Of a stretch of 64,000 bases of DNA, positions 1 to 10,563 are shown piece by piece; the first letter of the stretch is position 1; each line of letters begins with the position of its first letter. A model generated the notes under the pieces. The model was not told where the DNA came from. It saw only the letters and a program-made list of their open reading frames with translations, and searched no databases. Source of the stretch: Bedellia somnulentella (lineage: Eukaryota > Arthropoda > Insecta > Lepidoptera > Bedelliidae); the NCBI GenBank assembly GCA_963576735.1, contig CAUYWD010000077.1, forward strand, positions 1 to 64,000, read 5' to 3'. The translations under genes and the position numbers were made by a program.

Positions 1-89
1 ATGTTGGCCACCACCTAATGGATATTGGAAAGTTAGACGGCGAATTTGTGTTAAGACTATTGACTACTTGAGTAGACAAATAAAAAAAA

Positions 90-330
90 CATACATACAT
101 ACATATACTCACGGCTGTAAATCCCTAGCAGGGGTAGCCAAAGCTAAGGAACCTCAGCCACTTTTGGAAAGTTGAGTGGGGAAAATATGGTAAAATAAAG
201 GTTGTTGGTGATGGGTCTCCAACCGCATCACCCAAAAGTTCTCGTAATAGCCCCAATACCGTTAGTCGCCTCTTACGTACACCCACCGGAAAAAATGGGG
301 TAGTGCTATTCTAAGCCGACACAACACAGC
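90..330 (-). mobile_element. RTE-ended SINE-like element
   Basis: Near full-length reverse copy: (CATA)n tail at 90-108, then the conserved body with TTAGTCGCCTCTTACGTACA and ends CTAAGCCGACACAACACAGC. Same family as 22128-22372. Confidence 0.8.
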
Positions 331-576
331 AAAAAAAATGTGTCAAAATTTATTTACTTTAATACTTAACCACACAGGAAAACCCCTACGATACAGAGAA
401 ACTGCCGTAGAACAGATTGTAAGAATAGATTTAGATTTTGGGACCATCATGACTTTTTTTAAACACTGGATTATTCATTCCAGTTAAACAGTTAACAGAT
501 TACTATATTATGTGATAAAATACACTAAAAAAGGTAAAAAAGGAGGGGGTCCGTGAGGGTCCGGGAGCTCAAAAAA

Positions 577-710
577 AGTGAGAAGAATAAAATTATGAAT
601 GTAAGGGAAGCAAGAGAGGTTTGTAAAGATCGTACTAAGTGGCGATCGATAGTCTCTGCCTACCCCAATGGGAATAATGGGCGTGAGTATAAGTAAGTAA
701 GTAGTAAGTA
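577..710 (+). mobile_element. RTE 3' end fragment with internal deletion
   Basis: It matches the last about 150 bases of the RTE at 49200-49356 (GAATGTAAGGGAAGCAAGAG onward), with a deletion after AGAAGAATAAAA. Its (GTAA)n tail ends at 710, directly against the stop codon of the MARCH gene on the other strand. Confidence 0.8.
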
Positions 711-828
711 CTATACTAAACTGACCTGATTCCTCAGCGTGCGTTCCCTCGGCCTCTTGCTGCGTGCACGTCCGGCCGGGGAGCTACCGCCGTTCATCTT
801 CTCCGGAGCGTTCTGAATTAGCAATATG
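711..828 (-). CDS. MARCH gene terminal exon: cytosolic tail
   Basis: The acceptor is CCGCAG|C. The exon encodes [20 protein letters not shown] and a basic tail ending RNQVSLV, then TAG at 711-713. QNAPEK aligns with the juxtamembrane VQNCPE of vertebrate MARCHF8. The stop directly abuts the (GTAA)n tail of an RTE fragment. CAG|GTCAGT six codons before the stop is a good splice donor in phase 0, so this may not be the true end. Confidence 0.7.
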
Positions 829-3800
829 CTGCGGAAAAAAAAATACCATCTACAAAATTCATTAATTTATTGTAACTATATACGAGTGTAAAATTCATTT
901 TTTAATGACATCAGTAACAATAACTTAAGCATTTCGAGCTACGCACATACGTAAATATGAAAAGGACGATCTCTAATGTTTAGTCGTCATCTAAACTGAG
1001 AGCATTGATTTTTTCGCGCACGTGTTGTATTATCAGGTATTCGTTGACATGTAAAAAAAAGGGAACAATGTGCTGAGAAACGAATGACGTATGGCTGTGT
1101 CTAATAGAGTCAAGGGTCAGATTGTGCATGATTATGAAAATTAGAATAATCATAACCAATTCTACGAAAATGTATCATTGGTTGAGTTCGCTACGATCAG
1201 CATAAATATTTTAGAAATTCTTTGACAAAAAATACTGTTTCCCTCACCAGACCGAATTATTCAAAAATGATAAAGGCCTGCTAAGATTAATACGCCTATC
1301 ACACGGTTATTGCTTAGATTTATGTATCCGCTGAATTTCCAATGAATAAATAAATAAAACATACCATTGAAACGCCCTTGATAAAGCATGAAATATGTAT
1401 TCCATCTAAAACGCGGGAATAATGTTACAAATATCCATTTAAAAGGGGTCTCGCAACATTAGATTAAGAAATTGATAAATTCAATTGGCATTTGTTCCAA
1501 TAGTGACAAATGGTATGCGCATATAATATGGACTGTGCAAATGTTACGACTGCCTGGCCTCGTGAGCTTGTTTGCTAAGCTACACGCTGCTAATTTACTT
1601 TTAAACCACTTCCACGCACATATGTGTACTGTTTAATTTGTGATATATTTATTTATTATATACACACGCTCTGGTTGAAAGTAAGACAACATTAACTACC
1701 CTTTGTATGAACATTTTGCTCTTTTTCTCATATAATACATATTTTCTCTCAGAATAAATCTAGGACACAACTGGTCTTTTTATTTACGATAGTTTTTCAC
1801 AGTACATGTTCACTTCGGCTCTGATAATACATCATTGCGTTTGATTACATATTCGCTAATCACCACTTCATACCACCATATGTTTGTTCACATACCTTCA
1901 CGTACAATCACTACCATTAGTACACATAGGGGTGGGTAGGCAGACACTACATTTCATGATTTTGGCAAACTACTGCACATTACTCGATACATTAATCGAT
2001 AACTTATGCCCTTTTATTAGTCAAACTTTGGATGCCTGCCTTTTTTTTATCTATAAATGTTCTCTGTGGTCGTTCTCTACAACGCGTATATTACGAAGAA
2101 CATAATTTTTTTAAAGCATATATTTATAATGTTTGAATACAATTCACTTTCTATCCAATGGTATCGAGGCAGAAGACTATATTAAATCTAATTTAAGCGA
2201 ACCGATATTTTGCTGATGTTTAGAAAACGCCGACTTTTGAAATATTATATTATTATTATAGATTAAGATCAGGACTTGAGACTATATTTTAAACAATATA
2301 AAATAATTACAATAGTTACCATTACGAGCTTGTTAAGACTACACATTTTGTTGACCTTGCCCTTAAAAATTCTACGTGATGAGATGAACGATCGGTACAA
2401 TTCAAAACTACTGACTCTTGAGCATTTTAATTTTTGCGTGATATACTGCATCTCGAATAATCACGTGGTTAATAGTAGTATGGTTTTGTATAATTTTGTG
2501 TAATTATAATTATGTTAATTTTGTATAATTTTACAGTAGAAATAAATTTGTCTTAAATAAATAAAGGAAAGAAAAATTTCGACACCAGCGGGGATCGAAC
2601 CCACGACCTCCGGGGATACGCCCCGTCGCTCTACCAATTGAGCTATAGTGTCAATGGCTTCTAGTGCGAAATTGTTCTTTCTTTTGTTTCTTTTACACTT
2701 TAAGTAGTATTAGCGTTCCCTACCTCCGATTTTTGACAAATTCGAAAGGCAAAAGGCATCAGCGAAATGGGGGCTAGGAGATCGTGGGTTCGATCCCTGC
2801 TGGTGTCGAAATTTTTCTTTCCTTTATTTATTAGAAATAATCCCCACATGAGGTTTTCATGAACAAAATACATTCTAATTGTTTTAAATAGTTTCGAGTT
2901 TGAATATTTTTGGAATCGGGTTAATGTACAGTCTACATACCCTTTCAAATCGTTGTGTTGATAATGGTATGGTGTGTGCAGCAAATATGGTATTTGCAAA
3001 GAACAACTGTGTTGTTTATGTCAATACAATGTTAGTATAATGAACTAATGGCTTAAATATATGTATGTATGTATTTTTAGTATGGTAGATAACTACCAAG
3101 AGGTTATTTCTCTGGCGATAAAACTTTTTGGAAGCTTTTATTACATCCTTGCATACATGTTTGTGTGTGTATATGTATGTGTATATGGTGCCACATACCA
3201 GTTGTATATGTACATGTATGTGTGTATATGTATAGGTGTACATGGTGTCACAGACCAGTTGTGTATGTATGTCTGTATGTGTGTATATGTATAGGTGTGT
3301 ATGGTGACACAGACCAGTTGTGTATTTCAACGCGTTTGTGTGTGTATATGTCATAGAGCATTTAACTAAATAGAGAAGAAACAAAGAATGCCAATATCAG
3401 TAAAAGATTCTGTGCATTTCCACTGACTTAAGCGAAGCAAATGTATGATCAACAAAAGTCAGACCATTGAATCTACCAATCAGGGTGTAGGGGCAACTTA
3501 TTTTGATAATTAGTTTAGCAGAGCTTTTTTGGCAAATTTTCTACTTAACTACGTTTGATTTCCACTCTTTTTAATTAAGTTGTCTATGATGTTTTGACTG
3601 GAAGAAATCGCTTTAAGGTGATAAGTCCGCCTTTGTGTACATTGACTCTCATGACTATTTTGTAAAATATGTGTTTTTTTAAGTAACAACGTGTTTAAAT
3701 GATGATGAACCGTGATCGCTTAATGGGTAGAACACCGGTTATCGTAACGACTAATGTTCAAATCCCGGGTTGGGCCTACACCAATTAGACTTTTCTAAAG

Positions 3801-6800
3801 ACATATGTGTGGTTAATTTATCATGGTCTTTAACGGTGAGGGAAAACATTGTAATTGTGCAATTGGAATTTAAATAAATTATTATTGTTATTGTTACATC
3901 GTGAGTAAACCCATAAGACTGAGTTTTACTTAGTCATGTGACAGTGTATTCGTACAAAACGGCGAAAGGCCTGCCTCCTATCACGTGAGTACACTGTCCA
4001 TGTAAAACCTTCAGCAGGTGACAGAGTCACGAGATGTTCAGACGTATTAGTACCTCTGCCAACCCCTTCGGGGATATTCGGATTTATGGATCGGGGATAT
4101 TATGAACGTTTATGTTTATGTTATGTATGTATGTATGTGTTTAAATAAACTAGGTGTGTATGGTGATACCGACCGGTTGTGCGCCCGCCAGCGGTTACAG
4201 AGCTGCAGGTACTGGCGGCACTGGATGTACATGAACACGGCGCCGCCCGTGAACCCCACCGCCACCACCACCAGCTTGGTCCAGAACGGCCACGCTGCAA
4301 TACCACATCATTAGTTCTGCCACCACACGTGGGATGCATGATACACTGCAGAAACTAGCCAATGGGACTGTTTCTAGCGATGAATGTATGAATCAAGTTG
4401 CACTGCGATAAGGTGCGCAAGGGCGGATCCAGCCATTGGGCAAGATGGGCATGCCCACAACCCTAATCGACCTTCGACCTCACAATTGTATGGTCTATTG
4501 AGGCTAAAGCTAATATGATGATACTAATCACTATGGCTAAGATATTTTTGGATGCCTATGCCCATAAACTTTTTTTTGAGGGCTGGATCTGTTCTTGTAG
4601 TTGCGCGAGGAAGGTATTAATATTTTTGCTTCCAAGTTAAGGTTTCCACTTTCAGAGGCAACGTAGACCTAGTAACACTCTAGTATCCTCCTATATACAA
4701 CACATAACCTAGTTGAATCTGTCTTACTATACCAGAGGCTTTCCGGAGGCTTTTTAATTTCAAGTGAGGCAATTAGTAGGATTTAAACTATTGTAAATTA
4801 ATCAACATCATACAAGCTGATGGCAAGTTTGAAGGAAAAAATATATTATCTTAATTTTTATCTCGGAAATTGTTTAAATTTTGCAGGCAGCTTACGTTTA
4901 ATCTTTAGCAAATAATTTAATAACTACATTCCTAAAAAAACCATTCGGAGAACAATATCATCTTAATTTTCGGACAGTTAATTAATTTCTGATTGAGCTT
5001 GCAATTTCCTACCAAACTAGGTTGAATCTTACAAATTCAATTTTATCTGTGATTTAAACTCGAGCCGCCCCCCCTGATTACGTATCTTTTGAGAGCTTTG
5101 TTTCTATCGCAAGTTGCAAAATTGTAGCTGCCAATTGCAACACAAATTTATGATATTGACAGCGACACTCGATGATCGCAAAGATCCATATTACGGGGCC
5201 AAACTCTCTAATAACGTAAACACGTCTACATATAGCTTACCTATAAGTCCCCTATTGACCTCTTCCACGGCCCGCTCGATGAGCACGAAGAGCGACCACA
5301 TGACGCATAGCGCCGCCACGCAGTGGAACAGCACCGCGCAGCACAGCCGCCGCCGCTCCACGCCCGACATCTCTAGCAGGCGCCACTGACCACGAACAAT
5401 TATTAGTGTTTGTAGACGAGGTTACGCGAACTTTTTATGTATGATGTGGGTAGAAATGAGGGTAGTTGTGAAATATATCAGTGATTCCATGTAACCGCGA
5501 CGAGGCGCCACTGATGACGAACAACTATTAGTGTTTGCAAACTAAACTTCGCACGAATGGTACAAAATGAGGGTAGTAGTAAATTAGTATGTGTTTTGTG
5601 AAGAACGACCACATGAGTGAAACAGCACCGCGCAATGCAGCCACCGCCGCTCATGGCCGCTCCACGTCTGACATCTGTAGAAGACGCCACTGACCACGAA
5701 AATATTACTGCTCGCAAATGAAACTACGCGCGAACGGTACAAAATGAGGGAAGGTGGGAAATATGCCAATGATTGCCGGGCTGTTACCGCGACGCGACAG
5801 TAAAGCTGTATATTATTATGTGGCTTCAAAAGGGGGGTAGTTATGAATTGTTCCAATGATTATATATTACCGCGACACGATTAGTCCGTGCGCTGCGTTT
5901 GCCGGATGCCCGTTCCAGGTTATAAGTCAAAGGCGCGCCTAAACCCGCTTGAACGGTCCGAACGGACTGTGCTTGTGCTCAAATTTTATTGGTCAGTGCC
6001 CATTCCATTTATATTTTATTATTTTATTTATGCCGGACATCCGCCCAACGCGGAACGTGCCCGCTTACTGTTTGTAAACGCAATGTAGCTTCATAATGAG
6101 GGTAGTCTTAAAACATGCCAATGATTCTATGTTAGGATAAGAAATTTTCAAATGAGTCCTTCACAGGAGTTCCTTCACTTTCAGTCACAGGAGTCTTGTG
6201 TAATGCCCAAAACTATTGACTGCCATCTGGCAATTTATTTTCTCTAAGGCTTAGAGCCCACGATATAGAAGCTTCAGCCTAGACTGGGTAGTAGGTATTG
6301 TTAGACCATAGCTTACTACTTACACAGACAATAACAACTACTACAGTGATATTAGCTGGGTCCATTGGGATACACAATCACATAAAATTTTTAGATAATG
6401 TAACTTGCCATATCCTAACCAAACTTGACCCCTGAGATAAATAAACAATTGTGCCGATGACAGCCGTGGCTGAGTGAATAGGTAACTAGCTTCTCGGTCC
6501 GGAGGTTGCGGGTTCGATTCCCGCTGAGGGCATCATTTATGTGATGAGCATAAATGTTTGTCTGGGTGTTATTTATATGTGTATTATATAATATTAAATA
6601 TATTGTTGAGTTAGTATCCCATAATACAAGTATTACTTAGTTTGGGGCTAACTTAATCTGTGTATAATATGTCCGTATATATAAAAAAAACACACAACAC
6701 ACAAAACCATACAACCTTATATACCTAAGGCAACAATGAAAAATTTCGGAACAATTAGGTTTTTACAGATTCCAACATTTACTATAGCAATAGCTAGCAA

Positions 6801-9533
6801 CAAATATTGCGAAATTTTTCACAAAAATATTGAATCAATTATGAAACCATCCTTTATTCTGCAAAACTCTCTACACTTACTATTAAAACTGGCTTCAGAA
6901 TTTTGAAGTCGGAAGATCTGGCTACCATTTCTTTTGTATATATGTTCTTTTGTATATTGTAGATATGTTTTTAATATTCTAGAAAGTATAATCTGGCTAT
7001 GTTGTATCAGTAGATAAAAATGAAAAAAATGAAAAATTTGGCTCGATATTATTTATGCAAATGTAATAATGTAATAAAATTGGGAAACATTTAGGATGAG
7101 CAATAGTATGATATTTACATGATCTATGTATATATATTATATTTGGAGATTTAAAAGGCCGTGTAGTGCCGGCTTAAAATGTCGCTACCCCTTTCTACCC
7201 ACAGGTGTCGTAAGAGGCGATTAGATTTTTGGGCGATGCGGTTGGAGACCCATCACCAAAAACCTTTATTTTTACCATCTTTTCCCCACTCAACATTCAA
7301 AAGTGGCTGAGGAATTTATAATTCCCTAGCTCTGGCTACCCCTTCTAGGGAAATATAGCCGTGAGTATATGTATGTATGTATGTATTTAAAATATTACCT
7401 CATTGAATGGTTTAATTTTTGTGTGCATTATAAAGTTGAATTTGCATAATTCACAGGATCTTGTCTCCGATGCTGTCAGCCATTGTTGTAAACAACTTTG
7501 ATGTACATATTTTAAACTTCCTGCAACAAAGTAAATGGTTATTTCTACAATGACAAGAAATCATTGAGGATCTGAGAACAATATCATACAGGGTTATGGA
7601 TCATTTAACCAAGTGTTTGACACTAATACAAAAAAATAATTAAAGTGTTCTCAATTTTATTAGAAAACCAATATATATTTTTTATGTTTCCTTGCTTCAT
7701 CACACAGCCTGTATATGTATATGTACATAACAAGGGGTTCCAGCCCACCCTGAATATGGTGCTTAGGTCATAGTCTACATTGGTAAAAAAAAATGAATCA
7801 AACTTTTAAGCCATAAGCATCTAATAGCTAATTTAAAAAAGATTTATCATTCTGTTTTTATTCCTTCAAATATTCAGATATGCCTATAATAATAATCACT
7901 GCTTTTGAAATATACAGACATACATACATATACATACATACACACCATTATTTCCCATTAGGATAGGCAGAGACCATTGTTATACATTTTACATACATAC
8001 ATACATACATATACTCACGGCTATAAATCCCTTAACGGGGTAGCCAGAGCTTTGGAATTAGAAATTCCTCAGCCACTTTTGGAAGTTGAGTGGGGAAAAG
8101 GTGGTAATAATAAATAAATGTTTTTGGTGACGGGTCTCCAACCACATCGCCCAAAAATCACTTAAGAAGCCCCTATACCCTTAGTCGCCTTTTACGATCA
8201 CCCACGGGTAGAAATGGGGTAGTGTTATTCTAAGCCGACATTACACGGCATTCTAAGCCGACATTATACGGCATACATTTTACTATTTATATTTATTGTA
8301 AATATTTGCTGTGTAGTGTCGGCTTAGAATAACACTACCCCATTTCTGCCGGTGGGTGTACGTCACAGGTCACTAATGGTATTGGGGCTTTTAAGGGATT
8401 TTTGGGCGATGCGGTTGGAGACCCATCACCAACAACCTTTATTTTGCCATCTTTTCCCCACTCATCTTTCCAAAAGTGGCTGAGGAACTTCTAATTCCTT
8501 AGCTCTGGCTACCCCTTCTTGGGATTTATAGCTGTGAGTATATGTATGTAATTTTAAATTTAAGTTTCAATAACTATAACTCTTTTCTAATATAATTACA
8601 TGTAACCGCCAATTGTACTTCTATTTAAGAACATAATCTATGAAAAATGTTAAACTGTGATGTACAATAAAGAGTTTTCTATTCTATTTACTACATTTGA
8701 TGGAAATCTTGTGCAACTATCCTTAAGTGATAGTACAATTTTCCATCAAACATAGCATAAGATTTTGCCTTGATCAAACGGGATGAGATAATTTTATTTT
8801 TTTCATCCTTCAAAATAAAATAAATTTAAAGTATAAGGATTAATTTATAAAAAGATGGAAGTACTTATTTTTTGCACTTGCACTTAGTGGAACAGTTGTT
8901 GATGAGTCTTGACCTTTAAGCTAATCTTGAACCAATTACATCAAGTTGGCAATGCATTCATTTTCACATATATTTATCCCCATCTGCATTGTGAATGGAT
9001 GAAAAAAAACTTGTTGGTATTGATTCAAATAACTGGCAACTGATAGCCTTTTAAAATAGATGACTAAAACCATTCACATGTATGAACTGACCAGGTGAAC
9101 ATTGTGACCATTGATGTTTTTAATAAAGTAAACAACTAACTTTACCAACTGTTTGTACCATATCTAATATGATATTCAACATAATTAAAAATGTATATTT
9201 GAACTAAAAAATACCAATCATTTTATATAACTGCCATGCAAACACAAACCATTTACATTGCAAGGCAATCATGTGAATATAACAAGATTGCTGATAGCAA
9301 CACAAATAAAAGGTTATATCCTGTTAGCCTTACATACCTGAGCAGTAGCAAGGAGCCAGCAAGGGGTTATGAGTTTCGCTCTCGCAGTGGCAGATACGAC
9401 AAATATCACCACTGGAATTACTGCAAGAAGTCTGGCTGCTGCCAGAACCAGTCCGGATGGTTTCCCGACCACCACCCCATTCCCAACTCTCTATTTCCGA
9501 AGAGTTTTTCACACTTATCTGTTGTATGGGCAT
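711..9533 (-). CDS. MARCHF1/8-like membrane RING-CH E3 ubiquitin ligase, five coding exons
   Basis: Coding exons (minus strand, 5' to 3'): 9533-9338, 7520-7399, 5385-5241, 4294-4174, 828-711. All junctions are GT-AG and phases add up to 702 nt (233 aa plus stop). An in-frame TGA two codons upstream supports the ATG at 9533. The RING-CH zinc ligands are C45-x2-C48, C62-x-C64, H72-x2-C75 and C88-x2-C91, the C4HC3 spacing of the family, ending in [15 protein letters not shown]. Two membrane helices follow (about 120-142 and 160-180), the second with the family signature [15 protein letters not shown], then [12 protein letters not shown]. Family knowledge: these ligases sit in endosomal and plasma membranes and ubiquitinate membrane proteins for lysosomal sorting. 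The gene matches MARCHF1/8 in order and length, with a short C-terminal tail. Its introns carry SINEs and RTE-related elements. The substrate is unknown. The last exon could instead splice at CAG|GTCAGT (after 726) to an exon outside the window. Confidence 0.88.
2563..2836 (-). mobile_element. tRNA-containing retroposon copy with inverted ends
   Basis: The minus strand at 2583-2653 holds a 71-nt tRNA-like cloverleaf: acceptor GACACTA/TGGTGTC, a D arm (GCTCAATTGGTAGAGC) and a T arm (GTGGGTTCGATCCCCG). The anticodon-loop base 33 is C, not T, so it is probably not a functional tRNA. The same 45 or so bases (AAATAAAGGAAAGAAAAATT plus T arm) recur inverted at 2787-2833. Related copies: 25912-26698, 31702-31904 and 39061-39130. 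Confidence 0.7.
3706..4116 (+). mobile_element. tRNA-derived SINE
   Basis: The tRNA-like head (about 3708-3780) has box A-like CGCTTAATGGGTAGAA and box B GTTCAAATCCC. The body contains GACATATGTGTGGTTAATTT and GTATTAGTACCTCTGCCAA and ends in TTATG repeats. A better-preserved reverse copy is at 52868-53232 and the head of another is at 63931-64000. It lies in the MARCH intron. Confidence 0.78.
4174..4294 (-). CDS. MARCH gene exon 4: second transmembrane segment
   Basis: The exon is 121 nt, acceptor TTGCAG|CG, donor AACCG|GTCGGT. It encodes [20 protein letters not shown] then [20 protein letters not shown], the most conserved membrane span of MARCHF1/8. The phase (two bases into an Arg codon) is completed by the first base of the exon at 828. 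Confidence 0.87.
5241..5385 (-). CDS. MARCH gene exon 3: first transmembrane segment
   Basis: The exon is 145 nt and GC-rich, acceptor CAG|TGG, donor ATAG|GTAAGC. It encodes [16 protein letters not shown] and a hydrophobic helix ending [18 protein letters not shown], matching the first membrane span and luminal turn of MARCHF1/8 proteins. Partial copies of this exon's 5' part and flanking intron lie just upstream (about 5490-5715). Confidence 0.87.
5490..5715 (-). repeat. Partial tandem duplications of MARCH exon 3 edge and upstream intron
   Basis: The block CGCCACTGACCACGAACAA plus the following intron sequence (from about 5381) recurs at about 5501 and about 5689. The third copy also keeps a degenerate, shortened piece of the exon coding strand (about 5599-5690, compare 5289-5381), including the pattern for GVERRR. 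The shortened copy has indels and is unlikely to be spliced productively. Confidence 0.65.
6463..6690 (+). mobile_element. tRNA-derived SINE (second family)
   Basis: The tRNA-like head has box A CCGTGGCTGAGTGAATAGG and box B GCGGGTTCGATTCC. The body contains GTGATGAGCATAAATGTTTG, TCTGGGTGTT, TATCCCATAATACAAG and TAATATGTCC, a SINE body common in Lepidoptera. It lies in a MARCH intron. Confidence 0.78.
7158..7386 (+). mobile_element. RTE-ended SINE-like element
   Basis: Near full-length member with start GCCGTGTAGTGCCGGC and tail GCCGTGAGTATATGTATGTA. ATTTAAAA on both sides is a possible short target duplication. It ends 13 bases from the MARCH exon 2 donor. Confidence 0.8.
7399..7520 (-). 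CDS. MARCH gene exon 2: second half of RING-CH domain
   Basis: The exon is 122 nt, acceptor TTGCAG|GA and donor GAG|GTAATA. It encodes [20 protein letters not shown] followed by SCELCKFNF, which supplies His72, Cys75, Cys88 and Cys91 of the zinc-binding domain. It has no long free-standing ORF. A SINE-like element (7158-7386) ends 13 bases from the splice donor. Confidence 0.88.
7917..8272 (-). mobile_element. RTE 3' fragment joined to a SINE-like element with duplicated 5' end
   Basis: 7917-7975 is the reverse of the RTE 3' end (CCCATTAGGATAGGCAGAGA). 7990-8249 is a reverse SINE-like copy. Its outer 23 bases (TTCTAAGCCGACATTACACG) are then repeated in tandem to 8272. It faces the copy at 8308. 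Confidence 0.75.
8308..8550 (+). mobile_element. RTE-ended SINE-like element
   Basis: Full-length member, start GCTGTGTAGTGTCGGC, tail GCTGTGAGTATATGTATGTA. It is head-to-head with the reverse copy ending at 8272, so the two form an inverted repeat with about 35 bases between. Confidence 0.82.
9338..9533 (-). CDS. MARCH gene exon 1: start codon and first half of RING-CH domain
   Basis: The exon encodes 65 codons plus one base. A Ser/Gly-rich leader ([20 protein letters not shown]) precedes [19 protein letters not shown] and the CYCS knuckle. The donor is CTCAG|GTATGT; the split Gly codon is completed by exon 2. Read without splicing the ORF stops two codons later, so splicing is required. 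Confidence 0.88.
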
Positions 9534-9977
9534 TTTATTTCACTACTATTTAACTATCTATGCTCTTAACATTATTATCACTTAAATTGCCAATGCCTCT
9601 AACCATGGCTTAAATAATTCTTTACATGATTATCAACTGTTTGACCAAGACATATAGGAATTTCGTGTTGCTTGTTATGAAAATTAATTAACACTTAATT
9701 TACAGTAAGGCTTATTCTTGGCATCGAAAAGTAATACTTTTCTAACTGAAACATGTAAGTTGAAGTAAGCAACTACAAGTGCAAAAGAGTAATCATAACA
9801 ATTTCAACTAAAATAGATTAATTAATTCTTTGATCGTTTGTCTATGTTTTATCTCTTTCTAACTTTTGACTTTTCTTTCTTTGTTTTTTTTTCTGCATTT
9901 GTCAAATTCTTATTTCTTTATTACATAAAGCCAGACTTACATTATCCAAGTATACTACTATTTAGTCTATGTGCCAC
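9534..9977. other. Upstream flank of the MARCH gene
   Basis: AT-rich, no ORF and no recognised repeat. It should contain 5' UTR sequence and possibly an intron or the promoter, but I see no clear initiator or splice signal to assign. Confidence 0.3.
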
Positions 9978-10563
9978 TGATTCTTTTATCTTATAGCTGT
10001 GTCTCGTTTTAAGTAGGGTGACAATCTGTTGGTGTTTAATAAGAGGTCCTCTAAAGGTTACAAAAATACTTATATTTACATACATTCACATTTTTTATTA
10101 GTCGATTGTAAAAGAAGGGGTAGCCAGTGCTTAAGAATTATAATTTCCTCAGCCACTTTTTGAAGTTGAGTAGAGAAAGAATTAAATATAATATTTTAAA
10201 AGGATGATAAATTATCTAGTAAATAACTTCAAAAGCCCCAAACCAAAAGCCTAAGTTACTTTGTACGATACGCAGGTAGAAAAATATTTGTGCTATGTTA
10301 AGCCGACACTACACGGCATCTTATTTCACTTATATTATTTATTTGAAATAGAAGGATCACAATAATTTTCACCATATTTTGCTCTGTCAACTATTTTCTT
10401 AGTAAAATGATAAAAGCTCCGAAACACACGAAAACATGATTAATTTTGGACACCTTATTAATATTGTTTCTATGGGGATACCCGTTTTAAATTAATTTTA
10501 CCGATAGCCAAACTTAATAAATTATTTATCTCTAAGTTGATAGACGATGATAATAATTAAAAC
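9978..10563. repeat. Dispersed composite repeat (second copy 31116-31985, inverted)
   Basis: Landmarks AGGGTGACAATCTGTTGGTG, CTCTAAAGGTTAC, TGATAAAAGCTCC and TATGGGGATACCCGT occur in the same order in the reverse complement of 31116-31985. Each copy contains a SINE-like element with the same altered 3' end (10101-10318; 31403-31620), so that insertion predates the spread of the unit. The second copy has an extra retroposon (31702-31904). Confidence 0.7.
10101..10318 (-). mobile_element. Degenerate RTE-ended SINE-like element, variant 3' end
   Basis: The body matches the family (CCTCAGCCACTTTTTGAAGT, AAGCCGACACTACACGGC), but the usual tail is replaced by GATTGTAAAAGAAGGGG. The copy at 31403 has the same junction. 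Confidence 0.65.

Larger units (their letters stand above)
829..4173 (-). other. Long MARCH intron
   Basis: AT-rich sequence between the last two coding exons. It holds the tRNA-containing retroposon (2563-2836), GT/TA-rich low complexity with repeated TATATGGTG and CAGACCAGTTGTG units (about 3055-3350) and a tRNA-derived SINE (3706-4116). The short ORFs here are low-complexity artefacts. Confidence 0.6.

Noticed and set aside
2583..2653. Functional tRNA gene
   Set aside because: It folds like a tRNA, but position 33 is not T, the anticodon stem has a mismatch, and it recurs inside a mobile repeat.
3016..3384. 122-codon His/Tyr/Thr-rich ORF
   Set aside because: It lies in GT/TA-rich low-complexity sequence; the opposite strand is open too. 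No gene evidence.
5888..6088. 66-codon ORF in GC-richer sequence near the MARCH exon
   Set aside because: No motif, no splice support, lies in intron on the opposite strand to the gene.
7158..8550. CRISPR-like array of repeated elements
   Set aside because: The repeats are about 240 bp, dispersed and in both orientations, with no spacers of uniform size; this is a eukaryotic genome.
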